Part shown: positions 37,876-50,160 of the stretch, one piece after another
How positions within the stretch are numbered: position 1 is the stretch's first letter
How the letters are laid out: each line of letters starts with the position of its first letter
Source: Physella acuta
Lineage: Eukaryota > Mollusca > Gastropoda > Physidae
Direction: 5' to 3'
DNA length: 64,000 nucleotides
NCBI RefSeq assembly: GCF_028476545.1
Contig: NW_026731892.1
Coordinates: 55,001 to 119,000 of the forward strand
Notes under the pieces: generated by a model
What the model was told of the DNA's origin: nothing
The model's database searches: none
What the model saw: only the letters and a program-made list of their open reading frames with translations
Position numbers and translations under genes: made by a program

Positions 37876-39199
37876 CTCTAATAGACGAGTCGATAAATGA
37901 ACGTTTGTTACGCAGCACAAATTAGAACATGTTTATCAGTTGCAACTTTTTGAGGTCTTTCTTTGCCACGAACTGTCAAACCCGCTAGTCCGGTTACTCG
38001 TATCTCAAATTTTGTTCGAATCTCATAGGAAATTCTAGCTCGCTAGACGCTCGTAAAATGTTACCTGAGTTGTGCTTACTGCTGGTTACCTGAGTTTTGC
38101 TTACTGCTGGTTACCTTATGTCAAGGGTATAATGAAGATGAAGCTTGTAAGTGTGTCGTCACAACGACGTCAGGTGATCCGGTGCACACACTTTGCTGAC
38201 GTTTACCCCTGTTGGTTCACGCACAGATTCTAAAAATAGACCCAGCCCAAAATGAGAGCAGTGAATGGATTACCGTTTGACGTGATCTCGACGTGATCAC
38301 CCGTCACGTCGCCACCACGCATGCCACAGCCAGCGTACTGCCGCAAGAGGTGTAACTCTAATGACCTACAGTTGTTTCCCTTGCATGGTGGTTATTTACA
38401 TTTAGACTAGATTGCCTCCCTGCCTACTGACGTGCCCCATGCCAGGCGTATGGGCGCGGATTATGACAGTTAATAACGAAATGTTATCTCCCCTTTCATA
38501 TAAGGGTGCGTTAACTCGTCCAGGGCCAGCAACTCACTGGGATGAGTCAACAAAGGGAGAGAACCTCGCCAACATGAGATGTAGATTAAAAAAACATCAT
38601 TAAATTATTTGACGTCTTCGGTAATGAGAAAACCTTTTGTATAAGTGACGTATTAATTATGGAGATCACCCGTCATTCCGGATTGAATGGTAATTTCTTT
38701 TTCTAAACACTTGTGACAGGAATAGGTAAAGATTGGGTGATTGTTGGAAGAGATGTAATCTGATTGGGATTGTGGAAGAGATATGCGCTGAATACGAATG
38801 TTTGCTACTTTATGCAAAGCGGGTGTAAATAAAATTTTAGGTTCTGATGAATATTAATGAGCCCGTTGTATGAAGACTTTGGTATAGCAAATGAAAATGT
38901 ATGTACATATTGAGTAACGTCACGCGAGGGTGAGGGGGGGGGGGGAGGGAGATCTGTGGGGGAAGTATGAAAGTTATATGCGTTATGTTATATGTGCGGC
39001 GCTGTGTGGGGCTGTGGGATGTGTTAGTATTTGCAGGTAAGTGTTATGTGGCGTGTATGCCGTTGGTAACGTGTGTGGTGTAATTTAGTGGTGTGTGGTT
39101 GTGTGGTTGAGCTATGTTGTGTATTTGGTTTAGCTAGGTACTGTGTGCTTGTGAGTGGTTGCGTATGTTTGTGTGGTATAGCGTCCCTATACATGACAC
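37876..39199. other. Single-copy DNA, no gene seen
   Basis: Includes a three-copy ~27-bp repeat (ggttacctgagtt) at 38060-38118, a CpG-bearing segment with gtgatctcgacgtgatcacc near 38280, a G12 run near 38936, and GT-rich DNA at 39000-39180. No coding exon recognised. Confidence 0.45.
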
Positions 39200-39620
39200 C
39201 CCCCCCCCCCCAAAAAAAAAAACATCCACATACATTATATCCATATATCTAACATCCTTTACACAACATCCGTATACACACCAGCCCTACACATAAAACT
39301 CCTACACACAATAACCTTATATACAACATCCCTATACACTCCTCCATCCCTACACCCCCCCCCCCCCACACACACACTCTACATAAATAACATCCTTGCA
39401 ACATGTACCAGTGAACCTGTTAATTGTGTCCCCTATACAACACCCCCTACACACCACTCCTCCCCTACACCCCCCACACACACCCCTCACCCTACATAAC
39501 ATCCCTACAACATATACCAGTGAGCCTGCTAACATGCCCCCCCCCCACACACACACACATCCTACATACATAACCACCTACAACATGTACCAGTGAGCTA
39601 GCTAACATGCCCCCCCCCCC
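39200..39620. repeat. AC- and C-rich imperfect repeats
   Basis: Loose repeats of acatccctatacaca and caacatgtaccagtgagc (three times, about 80-100 bp apart) with C-runs. Low-complexity DNA. Confidence 0.7.
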
Positions 39621-40114
39621 CTGCGCCTCACACCGTCGTGTTTATTTGTGTTCTCTATCACACCTAGTCTACCACCCTTGCCGTGTTTGTTTACATCTGG
39701 AGGTCAAGTTCACCACGTCACGTGTACTGACCAATCAAAACGGCACGTCCGCTTGTGTTTAGAGTGGTCATTCTGTAGGTAAACACTGACCACCACCTCC
39801 CCCACCCAGGGGACCTGGACAGGCAGGGGGTCGAATATTTCACCACGGCTAGAGCCACGGGTGTCAGAATGTAGGCTATTAGCGGAGTCATTAGTGGCTC
39901 CGGGATGTACGGGGGGGGGGGGGGGGGAATGTGGGGAACTTGAACATCACAGGAATTTGACGTTAACATCACGGGAATTGGAGGGAACATCACGGGAACT
40001 TAATGAGAGCATCGCGGAAACTTGATGAGAACATCACGGCAGTATAGATGCAGATCTATAGATCTGATTGTCAACGCATTGACTTTATCCCTAGCTCTAT
40101 AAGACCTTGGCCCT
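39621..40114. other. Single-copy stretch, no gene seen
   Basis: A G18 run near 39910 is followed by a short diverged repeat (aacatcacgggaa). Nothing else recognised. Confidence 0.45.
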
Positions 40115-40350
40115 GTTTAGAAGCCTGAATTAGATTATTATAACGGCATGAATTAGATTATTATAACGGCCTGAATTGGATTAGTATAACGGCCTGAAAT
40201 ATATTATTATAACGGTCTGAATTGGATTAGTATAACGGCCTGAAATATATTATTATAACGGTCTGAATTGGATTAGTAAAACGACCTAAATTAGATTAGT
40301 ATAACGACCTGAATTGGAGTAGTATAACGGCCTGAATTGCATTAGTAAAA
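40115..40350. repeat. ~23-bp minisatellite, about ten copies
   Basis: Units contain gattagtataacggcctga; an inner pair of units is itself duplicated. Confidence 0.85.
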
Positions 40351-41404
40351 CTGAATTCGACATGCTTGAAATCAAACGGTTTAGCGGAATGCATAAGAGA
40401 ACAGGAAATGGTTCATCCTCTCACCCAGAAGTCTGGGGATCAAATCACGAGCCGGTGCTTGAGAAAGTTCTAGCTCCGGCTTCAACAAGCGGCCACTGGA
40501 CGCTCCCAGCACTTGATGTCATGCGCACTACAGACGTTTGGTACTCAGTAGACAAGGGGGACAACGCTACTGATTTACTCAAACAGCAGGGTCTAAGGAC
40601 AGACAACAGCGGGGTCCAGGGGAAGACAACTGTGTGGGTTAACACAGGGATGCCGAGTGGGGCGCTGGCTGGGGGAGAGAAACAATGGCTCACCCTGTTA
40701 GAGCTGATGAAGTGAACACGGCGGCGGGATTGGTAGCCGTAACAGAGTACGTATACAAGCCCTCGCGTCCCTGTCACAATAGAGGCCGAGCGGGGACAAA
40801 CACGGCTTGTCACGACGCTTGTCACTCTGTCAGGAGTCAGCTTTTCACGAGAAGCGCCGGCAAGTTTTTCAAGCACCCCTCACTCCCCGAGCGCCCCCTC
40901 GCCTCCAGAACGACGAGTATTTTTCTCGTATTTGTACAACAGATTGAAAGATTGAGAGAAGAAACGGGGGGTCAGGGGTTACGATGTTTGGGTTCTGGAG
41001 AGCAATGAAAACGTTTTGTAACGGCTGGGCGACGCCGCTGTCGGTGATTTGAACCCAGACAAATCAGGGGCGGATCTAAATGGTACGCTGTCAAGGCCGG
41101 CCACTCCATCAGATCTCGAGTCGACGAACGCCGCCATTGAGAATATTGTCTGTTTGAGGCTTCGGGTCAGGGGAAGTTAACTCTAACGATAATTTGCTGC
41201 GTCAGGCAAGGGACTTAATTCGTTGCTAATAATACCCCTGGGAGCAATATGTAAGGTATGTGGGGAAATATGTCGAGTATTAAACAAAGACCGTTTCCCT
41301 ACATGTATTGTTATCGTGTGTTAAAGCATAAATACATCGGGAAAAGGAACAGTATAATGCGTTTTTTTTTTTTTAAATTATACGAGGTGAATTAAAGGCT
41401 TTGC
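40351..41404. promoter_or_regulatory. Single-copy DNA with a candidate regulatory island
   Basis: About 1 kb of non-repetitive, CpG-bearing DNA. An open frame at 40362-40715 has no recognisable domain. The part 40880-41240 (taacgataatttgctgcg, ttaattcgttgctaataata) mixes CpG with TAAT and GATAA words and looks like possible enhancer DNA. Confidence 0.3.
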
Positions 41405-41790
41405 AAGGAAGTCAGTGGTCCATAAATGGTCTATCGGTGGTTGTCAGTGGTCCATCAATGGTCTATCAGTGGTCTATCAATGATCTATCGGTGGTTGTCA
41501 GTGGTCCATCAATGGTCTATCAGTGGTCGTCAGTGGTCCATCAATGGTCTTTCAGTGGTTGTCAGTGGTCCATCAATGGTCTATCGGTGGTTGTCAGTGG
41601 TCCATCAATGGTCTTTCAGTGGTTGTCAGTGGTCCATCAATGGTCTTTCAGTGGTTGTCAGTGGTCCATCAATGGTCTATCAGTGGTTGTCAGTGGTCCA
41701 TCAATGGTCTATCAGTGGTTGTCAGTGGTCCATCAATGGTCTATCAGTGGTTGTCAGTTGTCCATCAATGGTCTATCAGTGGTTGTCCGA
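41405..41790. repeat. 32-bp minisatellite
   Basis: About 12 units of ggtccatcaatggtctatc + agtggttgtcagt. Open plus-strand frames of up to 160 codons result from the repeat. Confidence 0.95.
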
Positions 41791-42529
41791 CGTTTCAACG
41801 AACAAAAGGACCAACAAGAACGTCAGTTGTCACGGATAAGTCCCCCCCCCCCCCCAACCTACCCCCACCCCCACGTAAAACATTGTTGAACTTATTCTAA
41901 ATGTATTTTTTCATTCAACTAATCGTATTCCCGCTGAATCGAATACATTGAAAAAACAATAAAATGATCCGTGAATTTGCGAGTGGTAATTAACTTAAGA
42001 ATTATAGCATGACAATTAATATTTTTAACCTAGGTAAAAGTGGTTTTTAATGACAGTTTAGCACAGCTGTTCAGGGCAATATGAGAGACGGTTTGTTCAC
42101 AGAGACCATATGTCTCAGTGAACGGTAGCTGGGACACTAACAAAGCCATTACATTTCTGTAATACATTATGTAACTAGCGACTGGTATATCATGGGGAAT
42201 TACAGTGTAATCGATAGATGTTTTGTGTTTTAATTATATTAAAATATACTTTTTATCCGTTGTCCACTTTGTTGTAGGATAACATTATGTCGACACATTT
42301 TTTGACATCGGTGTCACGTGTCACACAGGGTTTGATGACGTGGCATGAAATGATTGGCCTAGCGTGAAGGAAGTGACCTCGTGACGTCATCTCCCACCCC
42401 GGGTGTCAGCAGAGCGCGCGCGTCACTAGTGTCAGAGTGATAAAGCTGGGCATGTCGTGCCGGTCTTGTGTAAGTAAACACGGCTATCACGTGACTGGTT
42501 CAACCACACCACGACCGGATGGTGTAATA
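41791..42529. other. Single-copy stretch, no gene seen
   Basis: C-run at 41842-41855; AT-rich to 42290, then CpG-bearing DNA with gtgacgtcat at 42391. No gene recognised. Confidence 0.5.
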
Positions 42530-42537
42530 CCCTAGAG

Positions 42538-43732
42538 CAGTGGTTCCCAAACTTTTTCAGGTGGCGACCCCCTTTTATAAAAAGTAAGTGACCCGCGACC
42601 CCATAGAATTGAAAAGTCAAAATTAGTAAGGAAATTGATGAGTACTAAAATAATATGTTCTCGTAGACTTTCAATATGAATTATTCTTGATAACTGTTTT
42701 ATTACGATGAGTGAAATTACATGCTACTAATTACCTCAACATTCGCGGTTGAGTTTTTGCTAACGCCAAGATTATGTTATTTTCAACAGTTAATTTATTT
42801 CTTTCTTTTGTTTTTAATTGGAGAAGTGTTGAAAATCCACTCTCGCAAAGAGATGTATACACAAAAGGAACTTAAACTCAAAAGGCAAGCCTTTTCACGT
42901 TAGGGTATGAATGGTGCACGCTACACCAAAATTGTGTGAGCAGTTTTCCATTTAACACGGTATGTGACGCGGAATCATTCCGCAAATTTAAATATTCATC
43001 TTGTAATTCATCGGGAAAGCTGGCAACATCAATGGAAGCAGAGAATGGGTTACGTGTCAATGCAGGTTCTTCTTCTTTCAGCTCAGGGAAAACAACGCCG
43101 CAGTTTGTTTTCAATAGATTCAAGATGCTCAGAATCCTCATTCAATTTTATTAAAATCTCACAATCAGATTCATCTACCCCACTGCAGAGTTTCTCAAAC
43201 ATGGAAATATTTCCTAGATTATTTTTTTCTTCGCCAATTTTGCAGCTTTGATAAAAATGTCCCGAGATTATCATCAAAAGAGATTATATTCGTTCATTTT
43301 CCCTGAAGCTTTAGGTTAAGCTTATGTTGATGTTCGAATATATCTGCTAGGTGTGCTATGCTCTCTCAAGCCACTCTTTGTTGTTAAAGTTTAAGAACAA
43401 CTTGATTTCCTCTTTCAATTTAAAAACACGATTCATCACGTTCCCTTTTGACAGCCAGCGTACTCTAGTGTAGATAAGTTGAACCTCGTGATCTTTATTC
43501 GTGTCTTTGCACCGTTCTTTAAAAATAATAGTGTTTTTATGGCTCCAGATTTAATATAATTTACTTGCTGGCGAGGGCATACCGGTGAATCATGCAGTGG
43601 ATTTCACTTAGTTGGGGAGCTTTTACTTTTTTTTCTGACAGCCCGATTTTGACAAAAACATAGATGGCGCAACATCCGTACGAACCTCACAGCCGTTTTC
43701 CCATTTTAATCATCCAGTTTTGGGAACCCATG
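42538..43732 (-). mobile_element. hAT DNA transposon remnant (Buster/ZBED5-like lineage)
   Basis: The left end cagtggttcccaaac and the reverse complement of the right end catgggttcccaaaac form inverted terminal repeats. The flanking octamers, ccctagag (42530-42537) and ctttatag (43733-43740), share five of eight bases and both fit the nnnTAnnn pattern known for Buster-type hAT elements. At 1195 bp the element is shorter than full-length relatives. The minus strand encodes only the C-terminal half of a transposase, so an internal deletion removed the N-terminal part. The divergence of the flanks and the broken frames point to an old copy. Confidence 0.8.
42710..43605 (-). pseudogene. Decayed hAT transposase, C-terminal half
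   Basis: Pieces in order on the minus strand, in shifting frames: CMIHRYALASK (near 43600), TRVRWLSKGNVMNRVFKLKE (near 43480), LADIFEHQHKLNLKLQG (near 43350), LESIENKLRRCFP, then NPFSASIDVASFPDELQ and QFWCSVHHSYPNVK (43060-42880), and the dimerisation motif TSLCESGFSTLLQLKTKERN (near 42850). These are hallmark strings of hAT transposases related to the domesticated vertebrate ZBED5 and SCAND3 genes. Several frameshifts and stops break it, so no active enzyme is expected. Confidence 0.85.
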
Positions 43733-43740
43733 CTTTATAG

Positions 43741-44428
43741 GCTTATTTATATATTTTAAAATGTTATATAATGGTAATATATGAGGTTCTCATAAAAAAA
43801 AGTAAAAACTGTAATGTTTCATGCTTTTGGAAAATTGTTATATACTTATAATATTCCATGTTATTTTAAAATGTAAAAATTTTAACAATTTATGCTTTAA
43901 AAAATGTAATAATTGTTTGTCAACCCGTTAACATCATAATACAACATGCCGCAACCCGTTGGCATCCTAATGGAGCAACCCGCTAACAACCTTATACAGC
44001 TGACAGCAATCTGCTGCAACCTCAAACAACATACAGCAACCCGCTGGCAACCACATACGAAACGCAGCAACCTGTTGACAACCTAACACAGCAAATAAAA
44101 CAGTAGGTGGTGCCTTATGATCTAACAGCGACACTAATTAGCCAATGAACGTATTAGCCGGCCTAAGCTGACATAGCCTATTTGTAATGATATCCACCTT
44201 TACAATAGAATTGTATGGTTTCAGGCTATGAATTGTGTCGCCCCCAGCTGCTGGGGATTACTCCGACTTTTTAAGTCACTAGATAGAAATGACAATGAAG
44301 GTATACAATAGTCATAAAAATTTCGTCCAGTAATTAGTCCGTGACGTTAGATATCTAATTATGTACAAGTCAGGCGTACAAAGTGGTGGCTGGTGTTTGG
44401 TGTGTAGTGGTGTGTGTTGATAGAGTAG
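43741..44428. other. AT-rich stretch with a degenerate caacccg repeat, no gene seen
   Basis: AT-rich to about 43915. Then about five diverged ~37-bp units with gcaacccgctggcaacc-type words to 44100, followed by unique DNA. Confidence 0.5.
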
Positions 44429-45415
44429 CTGGTGTCTTTACTGTCACCGCTAGCTGTGGCCATGGCTAGCTGCGTCCATGGCTAGCTGTGGTCACGGCTA
44501 TATGTGACCACGTCTAGCTGTGGCCACTATTAGCTGTGACCACTGCTAGCTTTGACCACTGCTAGCTTTGACCACTGTAAGCTGTGACCACTATTAGCTG
44601 TGACCACTACTAGCTGTGACCACTATTAGCTGTGACCACGTCTAGCTGCGACCAGTATTAGCTGTGACCACTGCTAGCTTTGACCACTGCTAGCTTTGAC
44701 CACTGTAAGCTGTGACCACTATTAGCTGTGACCACCACTAGCTGTGACCACTATTAGCTCTGTCCACCATTAGCTATGACCACTATTAGCTGTGACCACG
44801 TCTTGCTGTGGCCAAAGCTAGCTGTCACCACTATTAGCTGTGACCGCTACTAGCTGTGACCACGTCTAGCTGTGTCCACCATTAGCTGTGAACACTATTA
44901 GCTGTGACCACTGCCGGACCAAGCTGGTGTCTTTACTGTCACCGCTAGCTGTGGCCATGGCTAGCTGTGACCACGTCTAGCTGTGACCACCATTAGCTGT
45001 GACCACCATTAGCTGTGACCACTATTAGCTGTGACCACTGTAAGCTGTGACCACCATTAGCTGTGACCACCATTAGCTGTGACCACTATTAGCTGTGACC
45101 ACTATTAGCTGTGACCACTATTAGCTGTGACCACCACTAGCTGTGACCACGTCTAGCTGCGACCAGTATTAGCTGTGACCACTGCTAGCTTTGACCACTG
45201 CTAGCTTTGACCACTGTAAGCTGTGACCACTATTAGCTGTGACCACCACTAGCTGTGACCGCTATTAGCTCTGTCCACCATTAGCTATGACCACTATTAG
45301 CTGTGACCACGTCTTGCTGTGGCCAAAGCTAGCTGTCACCACTATTAGCTGTGACCGCTACTAGCTGTGACCACGTCTAGCTGTGTCCACCATTAGCTGT
45401 GACCACTGCCGGACC
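44429..45415. repeat. 16-bp minisatellite in a 495-bp higher-order repeat, two copies
   Basis: Base unit tagctgtgaccactat with many point variants. The anchor ctggtgtctttactgtcacc occurs at 44429 and 44924, and the end anchor ctgccggacc at 44911 and 45406; both are exactly 495 bp apart. A long block with variant units was therefore duplicated as a whole. Confidence 0.95.
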
Positions 45416-45960
45416 CGCCTAGTACACATGAAATGACCGCCGGCCGTGAAACCCGACCCGCTGTTTCATTAGCAAGGTGCGAACAAGACTTGTAGGTTTA
45501 CACTCGGCCTCGCCTTCCTTGTCCCCTGGGCTCATTCGTCTTCAATTATTTCCCTTCTACCTCGGTTATTTCCCCTGTATTTTTGGATTCAATTTCCTCT
45601 CGCCATAGCTTGATCCTGATTGAAGACCCACGCAAACGCCATTTTGTTTTATACCCAGCATTCCGGGCAAAAGAAAGCCGGAAACCCGAGACTCGGCCTG
45701 GCGGGAGGGACAGCGCTGGGTAAATAGTAGCCGAGAATCTCGCGAGGCGGGCGAGGTTTGGTAACGGGGTAATGAAGGGCTAATGGGGAGGGTCGGGATG
45801 TCTTCAGGTCACCCGGGCCAGGGGAGGGGGGGGGGGGGTGGTGATACACGGGGTTTTGTGGCCAGGGAAAGTGACGGTTGTTAAATAGTTTAATCAAACG
45901 GGTGAGTGTGGTTTGTAGTTTGTGTGTGTATGTGTGTGCGGGGAAGAGTGGGGGGAAGGG
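45416..45960. promoter_or_regulatory. Candidate regulatory island
   Basis: Single-copy DNA with repeated ttatttccc words (45545-45575), gccattttg, cggaaac, and tctcgcgaggcgggcgagg. CpG is frequent in 45650-45780. A G-run lies at 45827-45837. No gene recognised; the regulatory reading is inference from composition. Confidence 0.3.
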
Positions 45961-46329
45961 GGGGGGGAGTAGTTTCAAGAATTAAATAAACACTAATATT
46001 TTTAAAGAAATATTTTGCACCAGTCCATATTGAAGTTCTCCAACAAAAAATGTTATGTTTATAATTTGTATCTGTCGTCCAGCAAGGACCAAACGTCAGC
46101 GTGTTGCCAGGCAACAACCTCTGTAAACATTCAACTCGTTGTCACACACATTTACTGACAACGTGCAGTCAGCAGACCGTCATTAGCGACCACTGGCCAA
46201 GCAAAGGACCTTTTACATACAAATGGTAAGGAAATGAATTTTTTTTTTCAAGCAAATAACCAGTTTACCAGCCACTACAAATCAATGTCCAACTCACAAG
46301 CAAACGACTGGTTTACAACTTGGATTACC
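45961..46329. other. Single-copy stretch, no gene seen
   Basis: AT-rich unique DNA without features. Confidence 0.5.
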
Positions 46330-46440
46330 AGTTAACGGGTATTATGGCCAGATAGCAGGTAAAATTGCCAGATGACAGGTTAAATGACCAGATGACAGGT
46401 TAAATGACCAGATGACAGGTTAAATGACCAGATACCCAGT
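46330..46440. repeat. 20-bp tandem repeat, about five copies
   Basis: Units of gatgacaggttaaatgacca. Confidence 0.9.
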
Positions 46441-46594
46441 AACACAATGAAGTAACAGAGAATGGCTTACAATTTCTATACGCTCGCCATACGTCACTTA
46501 CATCAAAGTCAGAGGGTAATGACCGGACAAGATGACGTAACGATCTGACGTTAAACCGCCACTTTGTCCAACAAGCAGTCGTTCGATCAAGTTT

Positions 46595-46720
46595 AAACTC
46601 ACGGTTAAAGTCACGTTTAAACACACGGTTAAACTCACTGTTAAACTCACGGTTAAACTCACGGCTAAGCTCACGGTTAAACTCACGGTTAAACTCACGG
46701 TTAAACTCACGGTTAAACGA
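46595..46720. repeat. 12-bp tandem repeat
   Basis: About ten units of acggttaaactc. Confidence 0.9.
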
Positions 46721-46779
46721 CGCTCAAGTCCCAACACGGGGAGGCGGGTTGGGGGGGGGGGAAGGGGGTGGAGTGAAGT

Positions 46780-47340
46780 TCATAAAAACACAAGGTCAAT
46801 TAATTTAGTCCGAGGGTAGTCATCCCCTTGCCCGGGGGTAGCGTGCACGATGAGATGCCCTGACCGGATCATGCACATCACACACCTAGGTGAGCAGGGA
46901 TGGGTCGCTCCTAGGCGGCCGGTACTCACCACGCTATGCCGGCGCGTGCCCACGTTGTGTTTTATTTTCCGGCCGAGTGCTGTGACAAGGCTGGCCGCCA
47001 TGTTTGTCTTTGTTAGGCCGCTCCCCGGGCTCGTAAAGATGGGATGTCACCCTCGCCACTGTCAGTCCTACCTGCTCACGCCCGTATAATCAGCATGTCC
47101 GCACGCGCCGGCCGCGCGCTGTCGTGTCACTTAAAGGATGAACTAGGTCATGAGCGATGGGCGTGAAATCCAAGGTAGACAACCGGTTGGTGGTTGTGGC
47201 GGTAGTGTCCCTTGTCGGGCTATAAATAATCATTAGACGGGGCCGTGTAACAAAACGTGGTTACGTCCCTTTGCATCACCGCTGACCGTAAATATTTGGA
47301 TGGCGGCGTGGCAAGAAGCTTATCAAAGGGCGTGTCCTCG
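46780..47340. promoter_or_regulatory. CpG-rich single-copy island, candidate regulatory or promoter DNA
   Basis: About 560 bp with dense CpG (cgcgccggccgcgcgctg near 47104), a TATA-box-like ggctataaataatcatta at 47217-47234, and gtaaatatttggatggcgg. No coding frame of known family. It could be a distal promoter or an enhancer. Confidence 0.35.
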
Positions 47341-47530
47341 TACGTCCAACCGTCCGGCACGCTCCGTGTGTGTGTGTTGGGGGGGGGGGGTGAGGGGGGT
47401 ATTAGAGGGTTCTAGCCGAATGTTGGCTGGTATCCACTTTGTAAAATAAAGGGTTAACAAATGGGGAGCAGGGGAGTCATTGGTGTGCTTAATTGGCTCA
47501 GGAGTCACAGATTTCCGTAGTCGAGTCAGG
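47341..47530. other. Spacer with G-runs, no gene seen
   Basis: GT-rich and G-run DNA at 47365-47400, then unique DNA. Confidence 0.5.
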
Positions 47531-47910
47531 CGACACTTAAGTGACGCCTGACTCGTCCATCTACTTAAGTGACGCCTGACTTCTCCATCTACTTCAGTGA
47601 CGCCTGACTCGTCCATCTACTTAAGTGACGCCTGACTCGTCCATCTACTTAAGTGACGCCTGACTTCTCCATCTACTTCAGTGACGCCTGACTCGTCCAT
47701 CTACTTAAGTGACGCCTGACTTCTCCATCTACTTCAGTGACGCCTGACTCGTCCATCTACTTAAGTGACGCCTGACTCGTCCATCTACTTAAGTGACGCC
47801 TGACTTCTCCATCTACTTCAGTGACGCCTGACGAGTCACTTAAGTAGATGGACGAGTCAGGCGTCACTGAAGTAGATGGAGAAGTCAGGCGTCACTTAAG
47901 TAGATGGACG
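47531..47910. repeat. 28-bp minisatellite ending in a perfect 55-bp inverted repeat
   Basis: About 11 direct copies of ttaagtgacgcctgactcgt + ccatctac (with ttctcc and ttcag variants) to 47832. The array then turns round: 47856-47910 is the exact reverse complement of 47778-47832, with a 23-bp spacer that is itself inverted array sequence. The transcript or single strand would fold into a long hairpin. Confidence 0.95.
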
Positions 47911-48039
47911 ATGTTAAAGGAAACACAAAGACGTTTTAAAATGGGCTTTTTTGTATTGATTTTTCAGTTCTTTTCTGGTAAGTCTGATGAAAGTCTAAGA
48001 TTGAGACGCTCTTTGTAATATTTTAGAATCATGTTGTCA

Positions 48040-48800
48040 AGATCCCATTGTATGCGAAGTGTGTGAATGCTGTACCACCAAGACAAGATCCCATTGTATG
48101 CCAAGTGTGTGAATGCTGTACCACCAAGATCCCATTGTATGCCAAGTGTGTGAATGCTGTACGACCAAGATCCCATTGTATGCCAAGTGTGTGAATGCTG
48201 TACCACCAAGATCCCATTGTATGCCAAGTGTGTGAATGCTGTACGACCAAGATCCCATTGTATGCCAAGTGTGTGAATGCTGTACGACCAAATGCGCATT
48301 GTATGCCAAGTGTGTGAATGCTGTACGACCAAGATCCCATTGTATGCCAAGTGTGTGAATGCTGTACGACCAAGATCCCATTGTATGCCAAGTGTGTGAA
48401 TGCTGTACGACCAAGATTCCATTGTATGCCAAGTGTGTGAATGCTGTACGACCAAGATTCCATTGTATGCCAAGTGTGTGAATGCTGTACGACCAAGATT
48501 CCATTGTATGCCAAGTGTGTGAATGCTGTACGACCAAGACAAGATCCCATTGTATGCCAAGTGTGTGAATGCTGTACGACCAAGACAAGATCCCATTGTA
48601 TGCCAAGTGTGTGAATGCTGTACGACCAAGACAAGATCCCATTGTATGCCAAGTGTGTGAATGCTGTACCACCAAGACAAGATTCCATTGTATGCCAAGT
48701 GTGTGAATGCTGTACCACCAAGACAAGATCCCATTGTATGCCAAGTGTGTGAATGCTGTACCACCAAGATCCCATTGTATGCCAAGTGTGTGAATGCTAC
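48040..48800. repeat. 41/46-bp minisatellite
   Basis: About 18 units of gatcccattgtatgccaag + tgtgtgaatgctgtacgacc. The 46-bp form adds gacaa. The 46-bp forms cluster at the right, the 41-bp forms in the middle. Long minus-strand frames across it result from the repeat. Confidence 0.95.
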
Positions 48801-49544
48801 TGTTTGAAGTAAATGAACACATCAAAGTTTTCCCATCTCACCCTACCCGCCCCCTTAACGTAAACTCTGCGTTAATAGCTCATAAAGGATCCGTTTAGTT
48901 CTTGTCTGCCTACCCGATTCTGCTCACCAAAAAAGTCTTTTAAAGTCTGAAAACACGCGCGCGTCGTACTGGCAGTCTGGGATTCCGTTTGATGCTCGAC
49001 CCATTGAATGAACACAGAGTGAGCAGCACTAATGCTCACTAATGCACGCGCATGGAGGACTATAAACAATTTATACACGCACCGGCTTCAGTGTTTATCA
49101 TTATTTTCAAACCGACTCTCTCCAGAGGTGGTGGTGGGGAGGGGTGGGGGAGGGTGCAGGAGACATGGGAAATGTCAGAAGAAGACACACACACACACAC
49201 ACGCCAAAATATTGCCGCGTTTTTCCATTAGCTCATCTAGCAGTGGTTCCCAGAACGTGTTCTTGTCATCTGTACATACATTAAGCGGTTGTCTTCTGTA
49301 CATACAGTTGTTGTCATCTGTTTATACATTATGTTGAGGTCCTGTAACTGTTCCCCTATAATTCATATATTTTAGTATTTTCTTGCAAATCTATTTTTAG
49401 ACTGACAACCTCCCCCCCCCCCCTTGAAACACCACGGACGTCACGAAGAACATTGATATTGACTTTAGCAACACTATCTCAAATAATTTCTTAATGATAG
49501 ACTTTAAATCTTTTCTTTGGTATCTCGATATGTATCACAAGCGT
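48801..49544. other. Single-copy stretch, no gene seen
   Basis: Includes an acacac run at 49186-49203 and a cagtggttcccagaacgtg string at 49242 that resembles a hAT end but has no partner. No coding exon recognised. Confidence 0.45.
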
Positions 49545-50035
49545 AGCAACATCACCAGAGTTCTAGCACTTCCCTCATCACAATACCACACCATCAACAT
49601 CACCAGAGTTCTAGCACTTCCCTCATCACAATACCACACCATCAACATCATCAGAGTTCTAGCACTTCCCTCATCACAATACCACACCATCAACACCACC
49701 AGAGTTCTAGCACTTCCCTCATCACAATACCACACCATCAACATCACCAGAGTTCTAGCACTTCCCTCATCACAATACCACACCATCAACACCACCAGAG
49801 TTCTAGCACTTCCCCCATCACAATACCACACCATCAACATCACCAGAGTTCTAGCACTTCCCTCATCACAATACCACACCATCAACACCACCAGAGTTCT
49901 AGCACTTCCCCCATCACAATACCACACCATCAACATCACCAGAGTTCTAGCACTTCCCTCATCACAATACCCCACCATCAACATCACCAGAGTTCTAGCA
50001 CTTTCCTCATCACAATACCACACCATCAGTATCAC
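49545..50035. repeat. 48-bp minisatellite
   Basis: About ten units of accagagttctagcacttcc + ctcatcacaataccacacc + atcaacatc. As 48 is a multiple of three, frames stay open on both strands. A decayed atcaaaatcaac tail runs to about 50150. Confidence 0.95.
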
Positions 50036-50160
50036 TCTCATGCTACTATCAAAATCACCATCATATCACCGTCGATATCAACATCAAAATCAACATCAAA
50101 ATCATCAAAATCGACCAAAATCAACATCAAAATCATCATAAAAGCCATCAAAAAGATCGT

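Noticed and set aside
40362-40715. 117-codon frame in single-copy DNA
   Set aside because: No family recognised, and an overlapping opposite-strand frame of similar length exists; likely chance in GC-richer DNA.
47964-48825. Minus-strand frames of 248-273 codons
   Set aside because: All three minus frames are open across the 41/46-bp array; repeat artefact.
49242-49262. hAT terminal repeat (cagtggttcccagaacgtg)
   Set aside because: No matching second end or target duplication was found nearby.
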